Assembly: GCA_028565635.1 (NCBI GenBank) | Contig: JAOXYB010041282.1 | Location: 1-27,721 of the forward strand | Length of the DNA stretch: 27,721 bases | Direction: 5' to 3' | Source of the DNA: Phoronis ovalis | Taxonomy: Eukaryota; Phoronida; Phoronidae | In this document: positions 1 to 10,509 of the stretch, in pieces | Layout: every line of letters begins with the position of its first letter | Position numbering within the stretch: the first letter of the stretch is position 1 | The notes under the pieces: generated by a model | Told to the model about the DNA's origin: nothing | What the model saw: the letters and a program-made list of their open reading frames with translations, nothing else | Database searches by the model: none | Position numbers and translations under genes: made by a program

Positions 1-120
1 AAATATTTTAAAATTTTGGATTGCTACCCTTATATTTCACAAAATTTGGATTGCTACACTTGTATTTCAAAAAATTTAGATTGGGTTTGCTACCGCAAGC
101 TAAAATTTTGGATTGGGTTC
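1..120. repeat. Tandem repeat of about 31 bp
   Basis: Three to four diverged units beginning AAAATTTGGATTGCTAC, at about 11, 42, 72 and 102. The array runs to the window edge, so its full length is not seen. Confidence 0.6.
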
Positions 121-299
121 AACGGCACATCCCCATAGTCAAAAAACCTTGAGTACCCCGGGGGGTTTTCTCGTACAATGTTCTTGGAAAAGTAATCAAC
201 ACTCACATTTCACGTACAGCACTTAATAGATAAATCATTTATTTTGGAATCTGTCAACAAAAGCTGACTTTATGTGCACAGGTTAAAGATATCTGCATC

Positions 300-1375
300 T
301 AACCCCCCAAAAATCATAGTAGGGGTAATATGATGCCCAAAGTAAAATACCTTAATCAACGATAAAAATTGTATTTCAAAATATTCCCCATGGTAAAAAT
401 TTGCAATACACTCCATGGTAAAAAAATCCTAGAAAAGTACACCCATAGCAATTAAAACAGTAGAGAAAGTTGGGACAAAACTTTGGAAATTTATACCCCA
501 AAACGTGGCACACTATTGTAAATAATCATTTATTTACAGCCCATGTCAAACATTTATTTGCAAAAAACACATCCCATGGCAAAAAGTGTTAAACTTAAAT
601 AAACATGGGGTGTCTTTTGGGGTATATTTTTGAAAACCATGCTTTAGGTGTTTAGTTTTTTTACCTTGGCCTTACACATCACCCACCAAGTTTTGGCAAG
701 TCCCCCCCCCCCCCAGATATCTGTCCAAGTTGGCTTTTGTTTGGACGAACCCTGGTGATACTCTCTTTCAGTGACTGCATGTGTGTGTCGCCCTAGCTTG
801 GGGCCCACTTCTAGTTTTCAGCTAGTAAAGTCAGTAAAATTTTTACCATGTCTTGAAATATCTTTTCTAAGTAAAACTTATATAAATTATTTGACAATTT
901 TTGCCATGGGGATGGCTTTTGTCTTTTCATGGAGAATATATTTTTACAACCTTATATAACTGAACTTGTTGGAACTGTGTTCGTTTTTATAAGATGGAAT
1001 GAACATTCAGTATATATGCTAACACTATTGCTCATGCAAAATAGAAAGTATCACCTTTTTCAATTAAACTGTTACTGTGACTTTGTTTTCCAGTTTACAA
1101 AATGAGATACTATGTAGCAGTTCATTTACCAGTGGCATGTAAATAGCAGTGTTTTCCAAAGGGTGTACATTTCCAGGATTTTTTTTACCATGGGGTGGGG
1201 TGCACACTTCTCAAAAGCATTTTTTTACCTTGGTGTGCACTTTTATTTCGAGTTTTTTACCATGGGATATAGTGTTTTCGCAAAAAAAATTACCATGGGT
1301 ATATTTTTGGAATTCTAAAGCAATTTTTACTATGGGTTTTACTTAAGGCTACACACCCCCACCAAGTTTTTGTCA
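300..1375. repeat. CATGG-type dispersed repeat, two blocks in opposite orientation
   Basis: From about 360 to 590 the motif CCATGGTAAAAA recurs. From about 840 to 1340 its complement TTTTTACCATGGGG recurs. A shared end, with a TTACAC- or TACACACC-type sequence and then CCACCAAGTTTT, occurs near 660-700 and 1345-1372, with a C-run at 703-716. The open frames here come from the repeat units. Confidence 0.65.
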
Positions 1376-3820
1376 AGTACGGGGCAGTCTGATTAAATCC
1401 ATCCGTGTTGGTTGAAATAAGCTTAAATACGGTGCGCGTGCTGGATCTGGGGTGGGTTTCTCGAAACATCCCGAAATCCACCCCTCCGTGGTCACTCCGA
1501 CGAAGCTTGATACTCAGGCTTGGTAAACAATGAGAGTGGGAATGAGCCTGGGCAACGAGAACGGTCGGCACTGATCAGTTCGCTGTCAGCGTGGTGGTCT
1601 GTCTACGTGGGGTTTTATGAACTAGCTGGCACGAGTAGTAACGAATTAAATCCCAGAAAATGAGGACATACCAGCATGTGACTCAAGCAGATTAAAGAGG
1701 ACAATTTCCTTACCTTTATGGCCCCTCTTTGTCTCGCTCTACCCAGTCTAGCTATTATTTAAACATCAACTTTAAATATTCAGTGTGGTGAGTTATGTAA
1801 CACGACAGTATTGACACCTGGTGGTGTGTGTAATAAACCGATCTGACTGAAAGGTGTTTGAGGGACAAAGTAACATGAAATGTGTAATATCTTCTAGAGC
1901 TGACTTACATAATTTACATGTTCCATCAGACTGGCACTTTTCCATCGAGATGGAGGGCTCCACTCCTGGCTTTAAATTTTAGCGATGTCTCAAAGAAATG
2001 TTCAACTTTATTTCTGCTCCCAAACTTCTTTTACTTTTTCATAGTTAATAGTAAAGAATGTTTCTGGTTGGTAGTTTCCCAATATTTTTAAAGAAACAAC
2101 TGAAATATCTTAGGCATGTTCTCCTGTGCCAATAATTTGACTGTATCTATCTGTTAAGTATTTAACAAGGAATGTTGATCGGGTGCGCTCACTAGCTGAT
2201 TCATATGTTCATAACAATGCGAAAAGGGTAATGTTTTTCTCAGTTTATCCCTCAGTTTGAGGTATATCAAAAAAACAAAAGAAAATGCCTCGATAGTCTA
2301 GATTCATCCATATTTATATGGATTACGGGTGATCGACCCGAGTATCATCATTGTGGCATGGGGAGTGGTTGGTATAAATTGTCCTATATAGTTTTAATTT
2401 TAAAAAATAACTAAGCATACGCTGAGTTTAGTTTCAATATGTAATATACTTTATAAAGAGTAGAAGTGAAATTAACAACGTGGACAAGTAATAGAACAGC
2501 TCCATAAATAATAATGTCATCATAGTGCCTGCATTTATTTCGGAGAAAGATGAATTTTAATAAGATTTTTAAATTAACAATTAAAAGAAATATCAAAATA
2601 CAACATGATATCATAATATAATTTTAAAATAACTATTAACCTTTGATGAGTAAGGGTTTGATATTTGAAATAATACTTTGAACAAATGTGTATATTACTA
2701 GACTCACGCAATGCGTAACTTTACCTGTCAAAAGAAAAAGAAAATGCATGACTGTATAAATATGCTATAAAGCGCTTATTGTATTTAAAATCATGTTAAA
2801 GTTAAATTACTTTCGGAGAATCTTCAAGATCCCTTGTTACATAATTGCCTAGTAGTAATGCAACCGGCATCGCAAGAATCTTTCGGCAGATTCATTGAAC
2901 ATTTGCATTAGACACAAAATGACAATTTATGTAAACAGTTTTGCGACACACGTTGCTTTTTGCCCATTTTGCCAGTTGTGGTGAATATATGTCCGAAGTA
3001 TACACACGGGCATTAGCTGCTGATTGGATTTCATAACTAACTTGTTTTACGGTAGAACGATATGCCCAACATTACCGTATAAAACTAACCAAGAATCACT
3101 TTACATTTTTTCTAGACTTGCATTGCTGCCAACAAGAAAAGGGCCGCAAACAACTATCTGGTCTTCTGTTATTTCACTTGTTTCAATTACGTAGAGATGT
3201 GAGACCAAGCAGATACACTCAAACAGACAATAAAATTCCACGGTGGCACATTTGGACAATATTAGAGGGAGATGTAGACAAAGGGTTGTCCGAAACCAGC
3301 TAGATGCAAAGTATTAAGAAACATTTCGTTAGTTTGAATGGAATATGTGTGCCTACGTATCATTGTTCAGCTTGGAATCGAATGTGCCTCCGGACAGTCA
3401 CTTTATATCGGTTGTTGATATCTTGTCACTACATGTGCATACGAAATTAAAAGCAGGAAACGAATTAGAAGTGATACTAACTTATAAATCACAGAAACAT
3501 AGAAATAATTCTGAAGAAAAATACTTTATTTATACCATTATTGAGCAAGATTTTACAAAGAAAATAGAAAGATTTAATGTACAACTGTGTGTATAGCTAT
3601 AAGAATGCACGCGCACGAATTTTAAAAAATCTATCTATTAATAAACATATGTCCGCTTTCACTTAACATATTAAAAAGATAATGAAATCACATTGCTATG
3701 ATTTAAGAATATATCAATAGTAAAACATGATTAAAATATAACATTATCTGTCAACCGCATACTCCTTTTTTATTTACACACTATTACGACAACATGTCGC
3801 TTCGGCAAACTAGTTTATTT
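1376..3820. other. No supported gene
   Basis: 1376-1640 is unusually GC- and CpG-rich for this window and could be a promoter or an unrecognised first exon, but no domain is seen. An open frame at 3345-3596 (83 aa, plus strand) is fairly protein-like (LHVHTKLKAGNELEVILTYK) but matches nothing I recognise and has no clear splice partners. The rest is AT-rich without features. Confidence 0.5.
3769..3819 (-). terminator. Candidate poly(A) signals for gene A
   Basis: Two AATAAA hexamers on the minus strand (TTTATT on the plus strand at 3814-3819 and 3769-3774) lie about 240-290 nt beyond the gene A stop. They are plausible cleavage signals, but AT-rich sequence gives many chance hexamers. Confidence 0.35.
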
Positions 3821-4053
3821 AAATATCACATTCAGGGATATATAGCAGTCTGACCGCGTTTGCCATGGCATACCGGGTGACATCCTCCTGAGACATGTAT
3901 CGTTCAATTCACAGGTCTATTGCAATTTTACAATGAAAACTTAGTATCCCAGGTAAGGATAATTCAAAATTTTGATATTAAACCTAATTGCAACTCCGTT
4001 TTGTCAAAAATTCCGGTTTCCATTGCTTAATCAATTATGGGGAATTGTTTTGA

Positions 4054-4277
4054 CTATTTTCCAGTTTTTTTGCCCACTCCCTTTCCTTTTCCTTTTACTT
4101 TTCCTTTTTGATCTTCTTTTTCGGAGGCATTGTTCTCATTGGTGACATCCGTATTGTTATCGTCAGCAAAATCTATGTCGCCACTCAAAAACTTACTCAG
4201 CTCTTCATCTAAGTCGATCGCTTTCATCTCCGGGTCTTTTTCAAAAGTTGTTTCTTTTTCCTGACCATCAATGCTGT
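4054..4277 (-). CDS. Gene A exon 12: cytoplasmic tail, part 2, and stop
   Basis: Residues 599-672 and the TAG stop. The acceptor is CAATTATAG at 4278. The phase-1 join regenerates Asp599 and reads into SIDGQEKETTFEK. It ends with a Lys/Gly run (KGKVKGKGKGVGKKTGK). The open frame extends upstream to 4446, but that part lies before the acceptor and is taken as intron. Confidence 0.78.
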
Positions 4278-7200
4278 CTATAATTGATAACGAAAAAAAT
4301 ATTCCATTATAACTGCAAACATCGGATATGTGCAATTCGTATCTCTCCATCAAGTGTGTGTGGTACGTACTACTACTAGCATTTAATGTTGGCGCAACTT
4401 CTAAAGGAGCTGTTGTTTCTAGCTCAAACTTAGAACATCCCTCCATTTCAGTCTATGGATTTTATTCTCCAAAAGAGACTTGTTCCTGTGGTTTTCGCAA
4501 AAAACAGGCCCATTTCTAGGTTTTTGCTTTATATGTACCTAATCCGAATATTTGTTAATAAATGTTTTCATTTTTAAGGATTTTTTGTTGAAAAATTACC
4601 CATTTAGACGTATTCGTCAAATATGCAAGACATTTTAAAGCAGGAAATAAAGCAAATATCATTCGAGTAACTCAGCACTATGGCGAAATCGGTGTTCTCA
4701 AAAACGATAGGCCTCCCCGGCCAACAATCGTTTTTTCAAATACTTATTGCCATAGTGCCTAGTTACTCGAACACTAATTGTACATAATGCCTATTGTTAA
4801 CTAGTACATTTGTAATCTCTTACCATCGGTAGGAATCGTGGGTGCCACTTTGTTGGATTTCAACGAAGCTTTGGAACCAAGAAACTGAGACTCAGAAATT
4901 GACATTTTAGAGTCTGATCTCTTGCTTTTCACGGACGTTTTAGAACCAAAGTTGAACTCTTTATCGTCAATTTCGTCGGTTTCTAATATTTTGGCCCTGT
5001 CTCCGGTCTCTGGATCGTCGGGGTCCTTGTCTCCGCTTGGCCAGCAACAGGAGTTGAGGATGTTGTCTCTGAGCACCTAGAAAAATAATCAATTGTATAT
5101 GCCGTATATGCAGTAACTCATTGTTCGGACACAATCGCAAATAACCTTGAATAATCATTTTCGTCTTAGCAACTCTTCACTTATATTATACACTTGGCAA
5201 CTCACTCATACATGACCTTACCACAGTCTTTGTACGGTTTGTACACCAAGATCACGCTGCTACTGGTTGAGTTACCCGAGAGGTGGTGACGAAATGTCGA
5301 ACGAATGTCAAGGTTAGAATAATTAGTTGATTCAGTGAGTTAGAATAACTTATTTTTTAACAATAGTCAGTTCTTATTACATTCTAATATCATTAATGTG
5401 GAATTACAGCATTTTAGTAGCAATTCGCATAGATACCTGTACTCATTCATATTTCAACATTTAGCATGACCATTCACATGTCGTAACTAAAAATATTAAA
5501 AACGAAACAAGTTTAAAGTTTATGGGAGAATGGAGTCCTATTTTCAGTATGTAATTTTTAATTACATTTCCAAAGATGTAGAAATATACCTGATAGTGTC
5601 TCTGTATGGTTATTAAGTCCAATAAGACCATGGATATTAGCACAAATAACATCATAGCAATACCAAGGGCACCGATTCCAATAGCGCCTTGTGCCTCCTC
5701 GGCCTCGTGGACAACATCTAGAGGCACTTTTGGTATTTCACTGGCGACTAGAAAAAAGCATTTTCAAAATTTGTTTTAGCAGCTAAATATTACACGGACG
5801 CAATTAAAACCCACTGAACAGTACAATAAGTAGAGAAAAACTCTATAAGCGGCGACTTTCTGCATCAGAAAATAAAAATAATAATTAATTAAAGAATAAT
5901 TAAAGTGCTCAGAAGTATATCAAATTAGATATCTATTTTATTTTTTGTCATTCATTTATCTGTGAAAGATCATTACGCTTACTGATATATTTATAAGTTT
6001 TTCATACATTATGTGTAGTTTAATCGATCATTATATTAAATTTTAAGAACATTCACTGGCTTACGTTTGCAGTTTGGAATTAAAGTACTCCATGTTGCGT
6101 GTTCTGTGCACCAGACTAACCGCCATTGTGAAGCATCAGGGAACAGGTAACCATCGGTACACGTATAATTAATGACCGTTAGATATTTTGTGTTTGTTGT
6201 ACTCATTGAACCATACGTGATATTCACGGGTTCAGGACAGTGAACAGCTACAATGAATAAACGTATAAACATGTTATCATAAAAAATCAAGTAAATCTAG
6301 GCTTACCAGAATCCCGACCAGAATCCCAATAGAGATCAACTAAAAAAATCCGACAGAAAGCCCGCAATTCTGTACGTAGTGTCCGAGTATAGTGTCCAAG
6401 TATCATTTTCAGTCAATTAAAACAGAATTTTTTATTAGCCATATATTTGAATTTTATTTCTGATCAGTCAGAGATCACCATATATAAAACCGTATTCTCA
6501 AATTTTCACAAATTCCTTCTTATTGTAAACAAATTGGAAATTATTTCAAAGAAAAAACTTACGTTCACAAATTGGTATGAACTTATTCCAATGGTGGTTT
6601 ATTAGGCATTTGTGACTTTTTATAGTAGCGCTGTCATTATACCTGTGACCAGCTATACAGGTATATGTCACGGTAGTATCGTATTCTCTCAACTCAGTGT
6701 TACTTCTCGAATTATTAATCATTGGAGACGGACATGTCACTTCTGAAAAAAAAATGGGATAAGTTGTGAAGTATGTTTTATCTTGCCACCTTCTCTTGTA
6801 CTTTCTGCAACGGTTCGACTATGAAGGGAAAATTAAAAATACAATGTACGTATGAACAATAAAACATATGATTGACCACTAATAAGAAATGAAATTGTTT
6901 CTAATTGGATGTAATATTAGAAGGTGAACAGGAATATGCTGGTCAAAATAAGATATTAAATGATTTGTCATTATAGATCGATCTCCGGTCTTTTAATTGT
7001 GGCATACTCTTAAGTTTATGAATAGAATATGGATAACAGTTCAAAATCTTAGCATAAATATGCTATTCATATAACAATCTTAATATGCTATTCATATAAC
7101 AATCTTAATAATAAAAAAGAAGGTAATTCTCATAAAAAAATATTAACCTTATTTCAATTAGACTGCCATTTCAAATTGATTTGTTATTCGATTAATTAAA

Positions 7201-10200
7201 ATAAAGGCAAATATTGTTTTTCTTACTTGAGCAGTTTGTAACAGTATTTCCATGTTGATCTAGCCAAACCCCATTTTGAGGGCAGGTAAATACTTTCCAC
7301 AAGTCTTCATCCGGGAAGTCATACGAAAAATCGCACGTGTAATTGACGGTCGCTCCTACGTGAGTATCATTGTTTGTCCAGGTTGCGTTATAAGGAGCAA
7401 TAGGCACTGCACAAACGACCGCTGAAAAACATAGTTTAATGGGAAAAAAACACTAAAGCTGGGGTTATACATGTATGTGTTGTTTTCTTTGACTTATTTT
7501 TATGTACTACATGTACGAGAACGAGGAATACAAATCATTTTTATACTCTACATATTTACTAAACATTTTTCCCAAATGATATTTTTAAACTCTGTATAGA
7601 CAACAAGTATTCGTTTGTTTCTGCATCAGACTTGCTATAAGTCCCTGTGGATGATTTTTTTTAGTTAATATTAATTAATAAGATGTGATTCTATATATTA
7701 TATTAGATCAGTAATTTTCCCGCTAAAAATATGTTTGTTTTACTGGATTTCACTATCAAACATATGGCACTATCAAATGGGGATATAGTAAGTAGGTCAA
7801 TTAATTTTTAAAAATGCATTTTTTTCTCTGAAACATTGTTTTATTTGTAACTAAACTACATTACATTAATCAAAATAATAAAAAAAAAGAATAATAAAAA
7901 ATTCAGATTGAAGGACTTGGAGCAAGTCTATTTTTGTCTATACTCTTTCTTATACTGGACGAGGATCTGGGTAAGTATCATAGTCGGGGGTCATGTATGT
8001 ATCCGACAAATGTTTCCTTCATTTCATGAATCATCAGATCGTGAAGAGGCACACACAAAGGGAATTCACACTTATGAGCAACAGGTCTAGGAACATAATT
8101 CAGTTCATAAATCTGAATTTCCTTTGTGCATTCCATGGAATAATGAAACATTTGTCGGATACATATTATGTCTCCGATTATAAACAATAGATCTTACGTG
8201 TACAGTCAGGTACTACGGCATTCCAGGTAGCATCGAGCTGACAGAAGATTTCTTTACTCATCAAATACTCCTCTCTGGAGAACCAATAACCAAGGTTGCA
8301 GGAGTAGCTAACAGCGTCTAAGTAACCGACAGAAGTACTATTTGCTGTAGCGTTACCAACGACGGGGACGGGGGGACATTGTACGGCTAAAACAGGAAAG
8401 AAATGATATATAATTTTTTTAAACAAAAAGTTAAAAGACATTACGTATATGTATGTATATGCTCCATTGTGTCCTTTTTCAAGAAAAAAAGGAAGAAATG
8501 AAAACTGAAACACTATTAGCTTTAGATTGACAGTCAAATAGTCTTAAATATGTCGAAAGACTTTTTATTTGATAGAATACGACATTATACACCTACGTTG
8601 ACATGGTGGCAATGGATCCCATGTTCCACCAATCAGGCAGGTTGATATTTTAGTTAGTACATCTCCTGGGAAAATCCAACCAATGTTACATGTGTAGTTA
8701 GTAACAGTAGTAACTACAGTACGACTCAAATTTTGGTGTGGAACAGCTTCATTAACCTCTGGTACGTAGTCGCATTCTATAAAGAAGAGGGTTGTAAGTG
8801 AAATTAAACATTATAAGAATTCTTTACAAAAAATTGTTTCTCTGCTAATTGTGTATCTGCAATAATAGCAATTGGTAGGGATGCTACACTGTACATTGCA
8901 ATGATATTGTATAGAAATCGCATATTAGTCGAGCAAAAATAATTTCAAAAACAATTTTCTCTTAATCGTAAAACCAAGATTTTAGATTCCAGCATTTACA
9001 TGTAACAATACGAATAAATAATATCATAGATCTATTTCAGCACTCTTCCCTTTTTTCTTGAATGAAAGGGGTATGGGTTAATATCGGTATACAAGTATTT
9101 GTACACCATTGTATTTCTCCTTACCTTTCAATCGCTCACAAATGTAAGGATTATAAAAATTCGTACAATGTCTGTCTCTCCATTTCCCCTCGTGGACTCC
9201 AGTAAGACGCCCGCAATCTCCATCACCATCCGGTTCACCGGGATCCCAGTTGTTATAAGTAGATGTTGATCCATCAGCCCAAGACCAAACGTTGGTACTC
9301 GGATCACGCTTGAATCCAATCCAGTAGTCATTACCATAGACTAATGGCCTGTTAAAACACATTAACACAGGGATGCACTAATAAGTTGTAGCACAGATAG
9401 CATGCAGTCCAACAGGAGTTTAATATCTTGTAAAAATCCACCAACCAAATACAAAGATTTCCAGGCATTACTTTTCATACTGCGTAATTATTTGCTTGAA
9501 AGAAAGCAAATTAAATGTTTTAAACAACCATATAATAATTATTTTGCTATTTTAAAACTTTTTGAAATATAATTTTACTTACGCTGCATTTAAAAGGAAG
9601 TCATTTTCTTCTGCTGTTTCTATGGTGGGCAATTGCGTATCAATCTGCACGCAGCTGGTCGAAGCTTGTTGCCATGTCACGGTTCTATTATGCTCAATCC
9701 AATAGCATGATGTACCATTAGGTACAAAACCGTCGGGGCAGAAAAATACTGCAAAATATTTTTTATGAAACACACATGAATGTGTTGCTTTATATGCCTC
9801 TTATAACTTGTACATTTATTATGAATACCAAAGAAACCGACTCTGAATTTTTTTTAAAGCATAAATTGATTTCTAACCTTACTTTTTAATTTTCATAATT
9901 ATTTTTAAAATGTAAAGATATAATTATGAAATAAAATATATACAATATTTATTTGAAACAAACACATAAATAAGTGTAGCTATTAATAAAAAAAATTGAA
10001 TTATGTTTTACTTGAAAATGGATTCAATTTATTTTAAATGTGAAATATCTTCGACTTAATTTACCATTTGGATTTGCACCTATTTTTCTACAGTTATTTG
10101 AATTATTTAATTTAAATAGGTTAACATAAAATATTTTTACTAAAAGAGTCAAATTTTCACCACCAAGTGTAATCTTAGAATACTTACGTTCAGCTTTATC

Positions 10201-10509
10201 GATGTAAATTGCAGCAAATACTGAAAAGGTTATCTGAAACAAAATATGAAAAAATCCCATATTGACCATAAAAAATAAAACTTTTAAACTTGTTTAAATT
10301 CAGTGTAAACTGATTTTATTTCCAGTTTTGTACAACAAACGTAGCTTCTAAGCTTTAATTTCGTTATAATCGATCGTCACCCAAGTCCATCACGATTTTC
10401 GTTAACAAGCCCTAATTGTATATGCTAACACTTATTAAAGTGTATGAAAACAAATATCAGTCATAAAATAAAACTTTTCAAAACTCACCACAGACAATAA
10501 TTTAATCAT
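4054..10509 (-). CDS. Receptor gene A: C-type lectin / 5x CCP transmembrane protein (12 coding exons, 672 aa)
   Basis: Predicted cell-surface type I receptor. Coding exons, 5' to 3': 10489-10509, 10188-10233, 9583-9748, 9125-9348, 8597-8776, 8198-8386, 7227-7421, 6563-6742, 6065-6247, 5590-5747, 4824-5076, 4054-4277. All junctions are GT-AG and the phases agree, giving 2019 nt including the TAG stop. Order: signal peptide 1-22; long-form CTLD 26-148 with six cysteines, WIG at 87-89, EPD at 116-118 and WRD at 134-136; five CCP modules at about 153-461, each with four cysteines and a tryptophan; membrane helix about 482-507; acidic and serine-rich tail ending in a Lys/Gly run. CTLD plus CCPs recalls selectins, but there is no EGF domain. 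The next gene upstream is its paralogue (gene B). Ligand and pathway are unknown. The exon model is inferred from splice consensus, not transcripts. Confidence 0.86.
4662..4771. repeat. Short hairpin element in gene A intron 11
   Basis: The left arm TTCGAGTAACT..GCACTATGGC (4662-4684) pairs with 4749-4771 at 21 of 23 positions. An inner pair, AAAAACGAT and ATCGTTTT, extends the stem around a GGCC-rich loop. It is MITE-like, about 110 bp, with no coding content. Confidence 0.65.
4824..5076 (-). CDS. Gene A exon 11: cytoplasmic tail, part 1
   Basis: Residues 515-598. It starts in phase 0 after TTTTCTAG and ends in phase 1 at GTAAGA. It has a CysCys pair (524-525), an Asp/Pro/Glu-rich stretch, then two near-identical octapeptides, GSKTSVKS (558-565) and GSKASLKS (581-588), 23 residues apart. 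The serines are likely phosphorylation sites (inference). No ITAM or ITIM consensus is present. Confidence 0.8.
5590..5747 (-). CDS. Gene A exon 10: juxtamembrane segment and transmembrane helix
   Basis: Residues 462-514. A short acidic stalk leads to a hydrophobic helix at about 482-507 with a GIGALGIA start. The cytoplasmic edge LDLITIQRH aligns with LDVATIGKH of gene B. The exon ends in phase 0 at GTATAT, whereas gene B continues into its tail with no intron here. Confidence 0.85.
6065..6247 (-). CDS. Gene A exon 9: CCP/sushi domain 5 (membrane-proximal)
   Basis: A 183-nt symmetric phase-1 exon, residues 401-461, the same length as CCP5 of gene B. It has four cysteines, starts VHCPEP and ends PNCK. 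The following exon supplies the membrane helix. Confidence 0.87.
6563..6742 (-). CDS. Gene A exon 8: CCP/sushi domain 4
   Basis: A 180-nt symmetric phase-1 exon, residues 341-400. It has four cysteines and the segment AGHRYNDS, matched in gene B CCP4 as GGHEYNDS. That match marks it as the direct counterpart. Confidence 0.87.
7058..7107. repeat. 25-bp tandem duplication in gene A intron 7
   Basis: Two identical 25-bp units back to back, each starting ATATGCTATTCATATAAC. This is a recent-looking local duplication inside an intron. Confidence 0.85.
7227..7421 (-). CDS. Gene A exon 7: CCP/sushi domain 3
   Basis: A 195-nt symmetric phase-1 exon, residues 276-340. It carries the four CCP cysteines, the tryptophan in NGVWLDQHG, a YDFPD motif shared with CCP3 of gene B, and N-glycosylation sequons. 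It is 15 nt longer than the gene B counterpart. Confidence 0.87.
7976..8187. repeat. Imperfect inverted repeat (MITE-like) in gene A intron 6
   Basis: Arms at about 7976-8075 and 8095-8187. The core 7996-8016 is exactly complementary to 8145-8165 (TATCCGACAAATG is included), and both arms share a CACAAAG segment. The element almost abuts the CCP2 donor at 8196-8197. No clear target duplication was found. Confidence 0.65.
8198..8386 (-). CDS. Gene A exon 6: CCP/sushi domain 2
   Basis: A 189-nt symmetric phase-1 exon, the same length as CCP2 of gene B, encoding residues 213-275. It has four cysteines and several N-glycosylation sequons. A WFSR motif is shared with the matching domain of gene B. 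Its donor lies about 9 nt from an imperfect inverted repeat in the next intron. Confidence 0.87.
8597..8776 (-). CDS. Gene A exon 5: CCP/sushi domain 1
   Basis: A 180-nt exon, phase 1 at both ends, encoding residues 153-212. It has no internal start codon, so it is easy to miss. Four cysteines and the GGTWDPLPPC ending define a CCP module. It shares the TKISTC..GGTW.P.P.CQ pattern with CCP1 of gene B. Confidence 0.85.
9125..9348 (-). CDS. Gene A exon 4: CTLD C-terminal half with the sugar-binding loop
   Basis: Encodes residues 78-152. It holds the WIGF core (87-90), EPD at 116-118 in the position of the EPN/QPD calcium-site motif, Cys123, WRD at 134-136 in place of WND, and Cys139 and Cys148. 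In this family these positions bind Ca2+ and sugar. The exon is 224 nt, nine longer than in gene B. Confidence 0.9.
9583..9748 (-). CDS. Gene A exon 3: CTLD N-terminal half
   Basis: Encodes residues 23-77, starting FFCPDGFVPNGTSCYW. The first two cysteines (26, 37) make this a long-form CTLD; the third is Cys55. The exon is 166 nt, exactly as in gene B, and enters in phase 1 and leaves in phase 2 (donor GTAAGT). Confidence 0.88.
10188..10233 (-). CDS. Gene A exon 2: signal peptide core
   Basis: The acceptor TTTTGTTTCAG precedes ITFSVFAAIYIDKAE, and the donor is GTAAGT in phase 1. Together with exon 1 it gives a hydrophobic leader of about 22 residues directly before the first CTLD cysteine. 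Confidence 0.78.
10489..10509 (-). CDS. Gene A exon 1: start codon and signal peptide N-terminus
   Basis: Seven codons (MIKLLSV) followed by the donor GTGAGT, phase 0. This start was chosen because it restores a proper signal peptide when joined to exon 2, and because gene B has an initiator exon of exactly the same length and phase. Staying unspliced through exon 2 would instead use an ATG at 10269, which reads through a clear polypyrimidine-AG acceptor. Confidence 0.75.

Noticed and set aside
1290-1571. 93-aa minus-strand open frame
   Set aside because: Its C-terminal part is translated from the CATGG repeat end, and no domain is seen in the rest.
4278-4446. N-terminal extension of the last gene A open frame
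   Set aside because: It contains no supported upstream splice site and would skip the phase match at the 4278 acceptor; read as intron.
5224-5270. Possible extra exon in gene A intron 10 (a CAG acceptor, then a donor-like GTAAGG on the minus strand)
   Set aside because: The enclosed piece is 35 nt and would break the frame between exons 10 and 11, which already join in phase 0.
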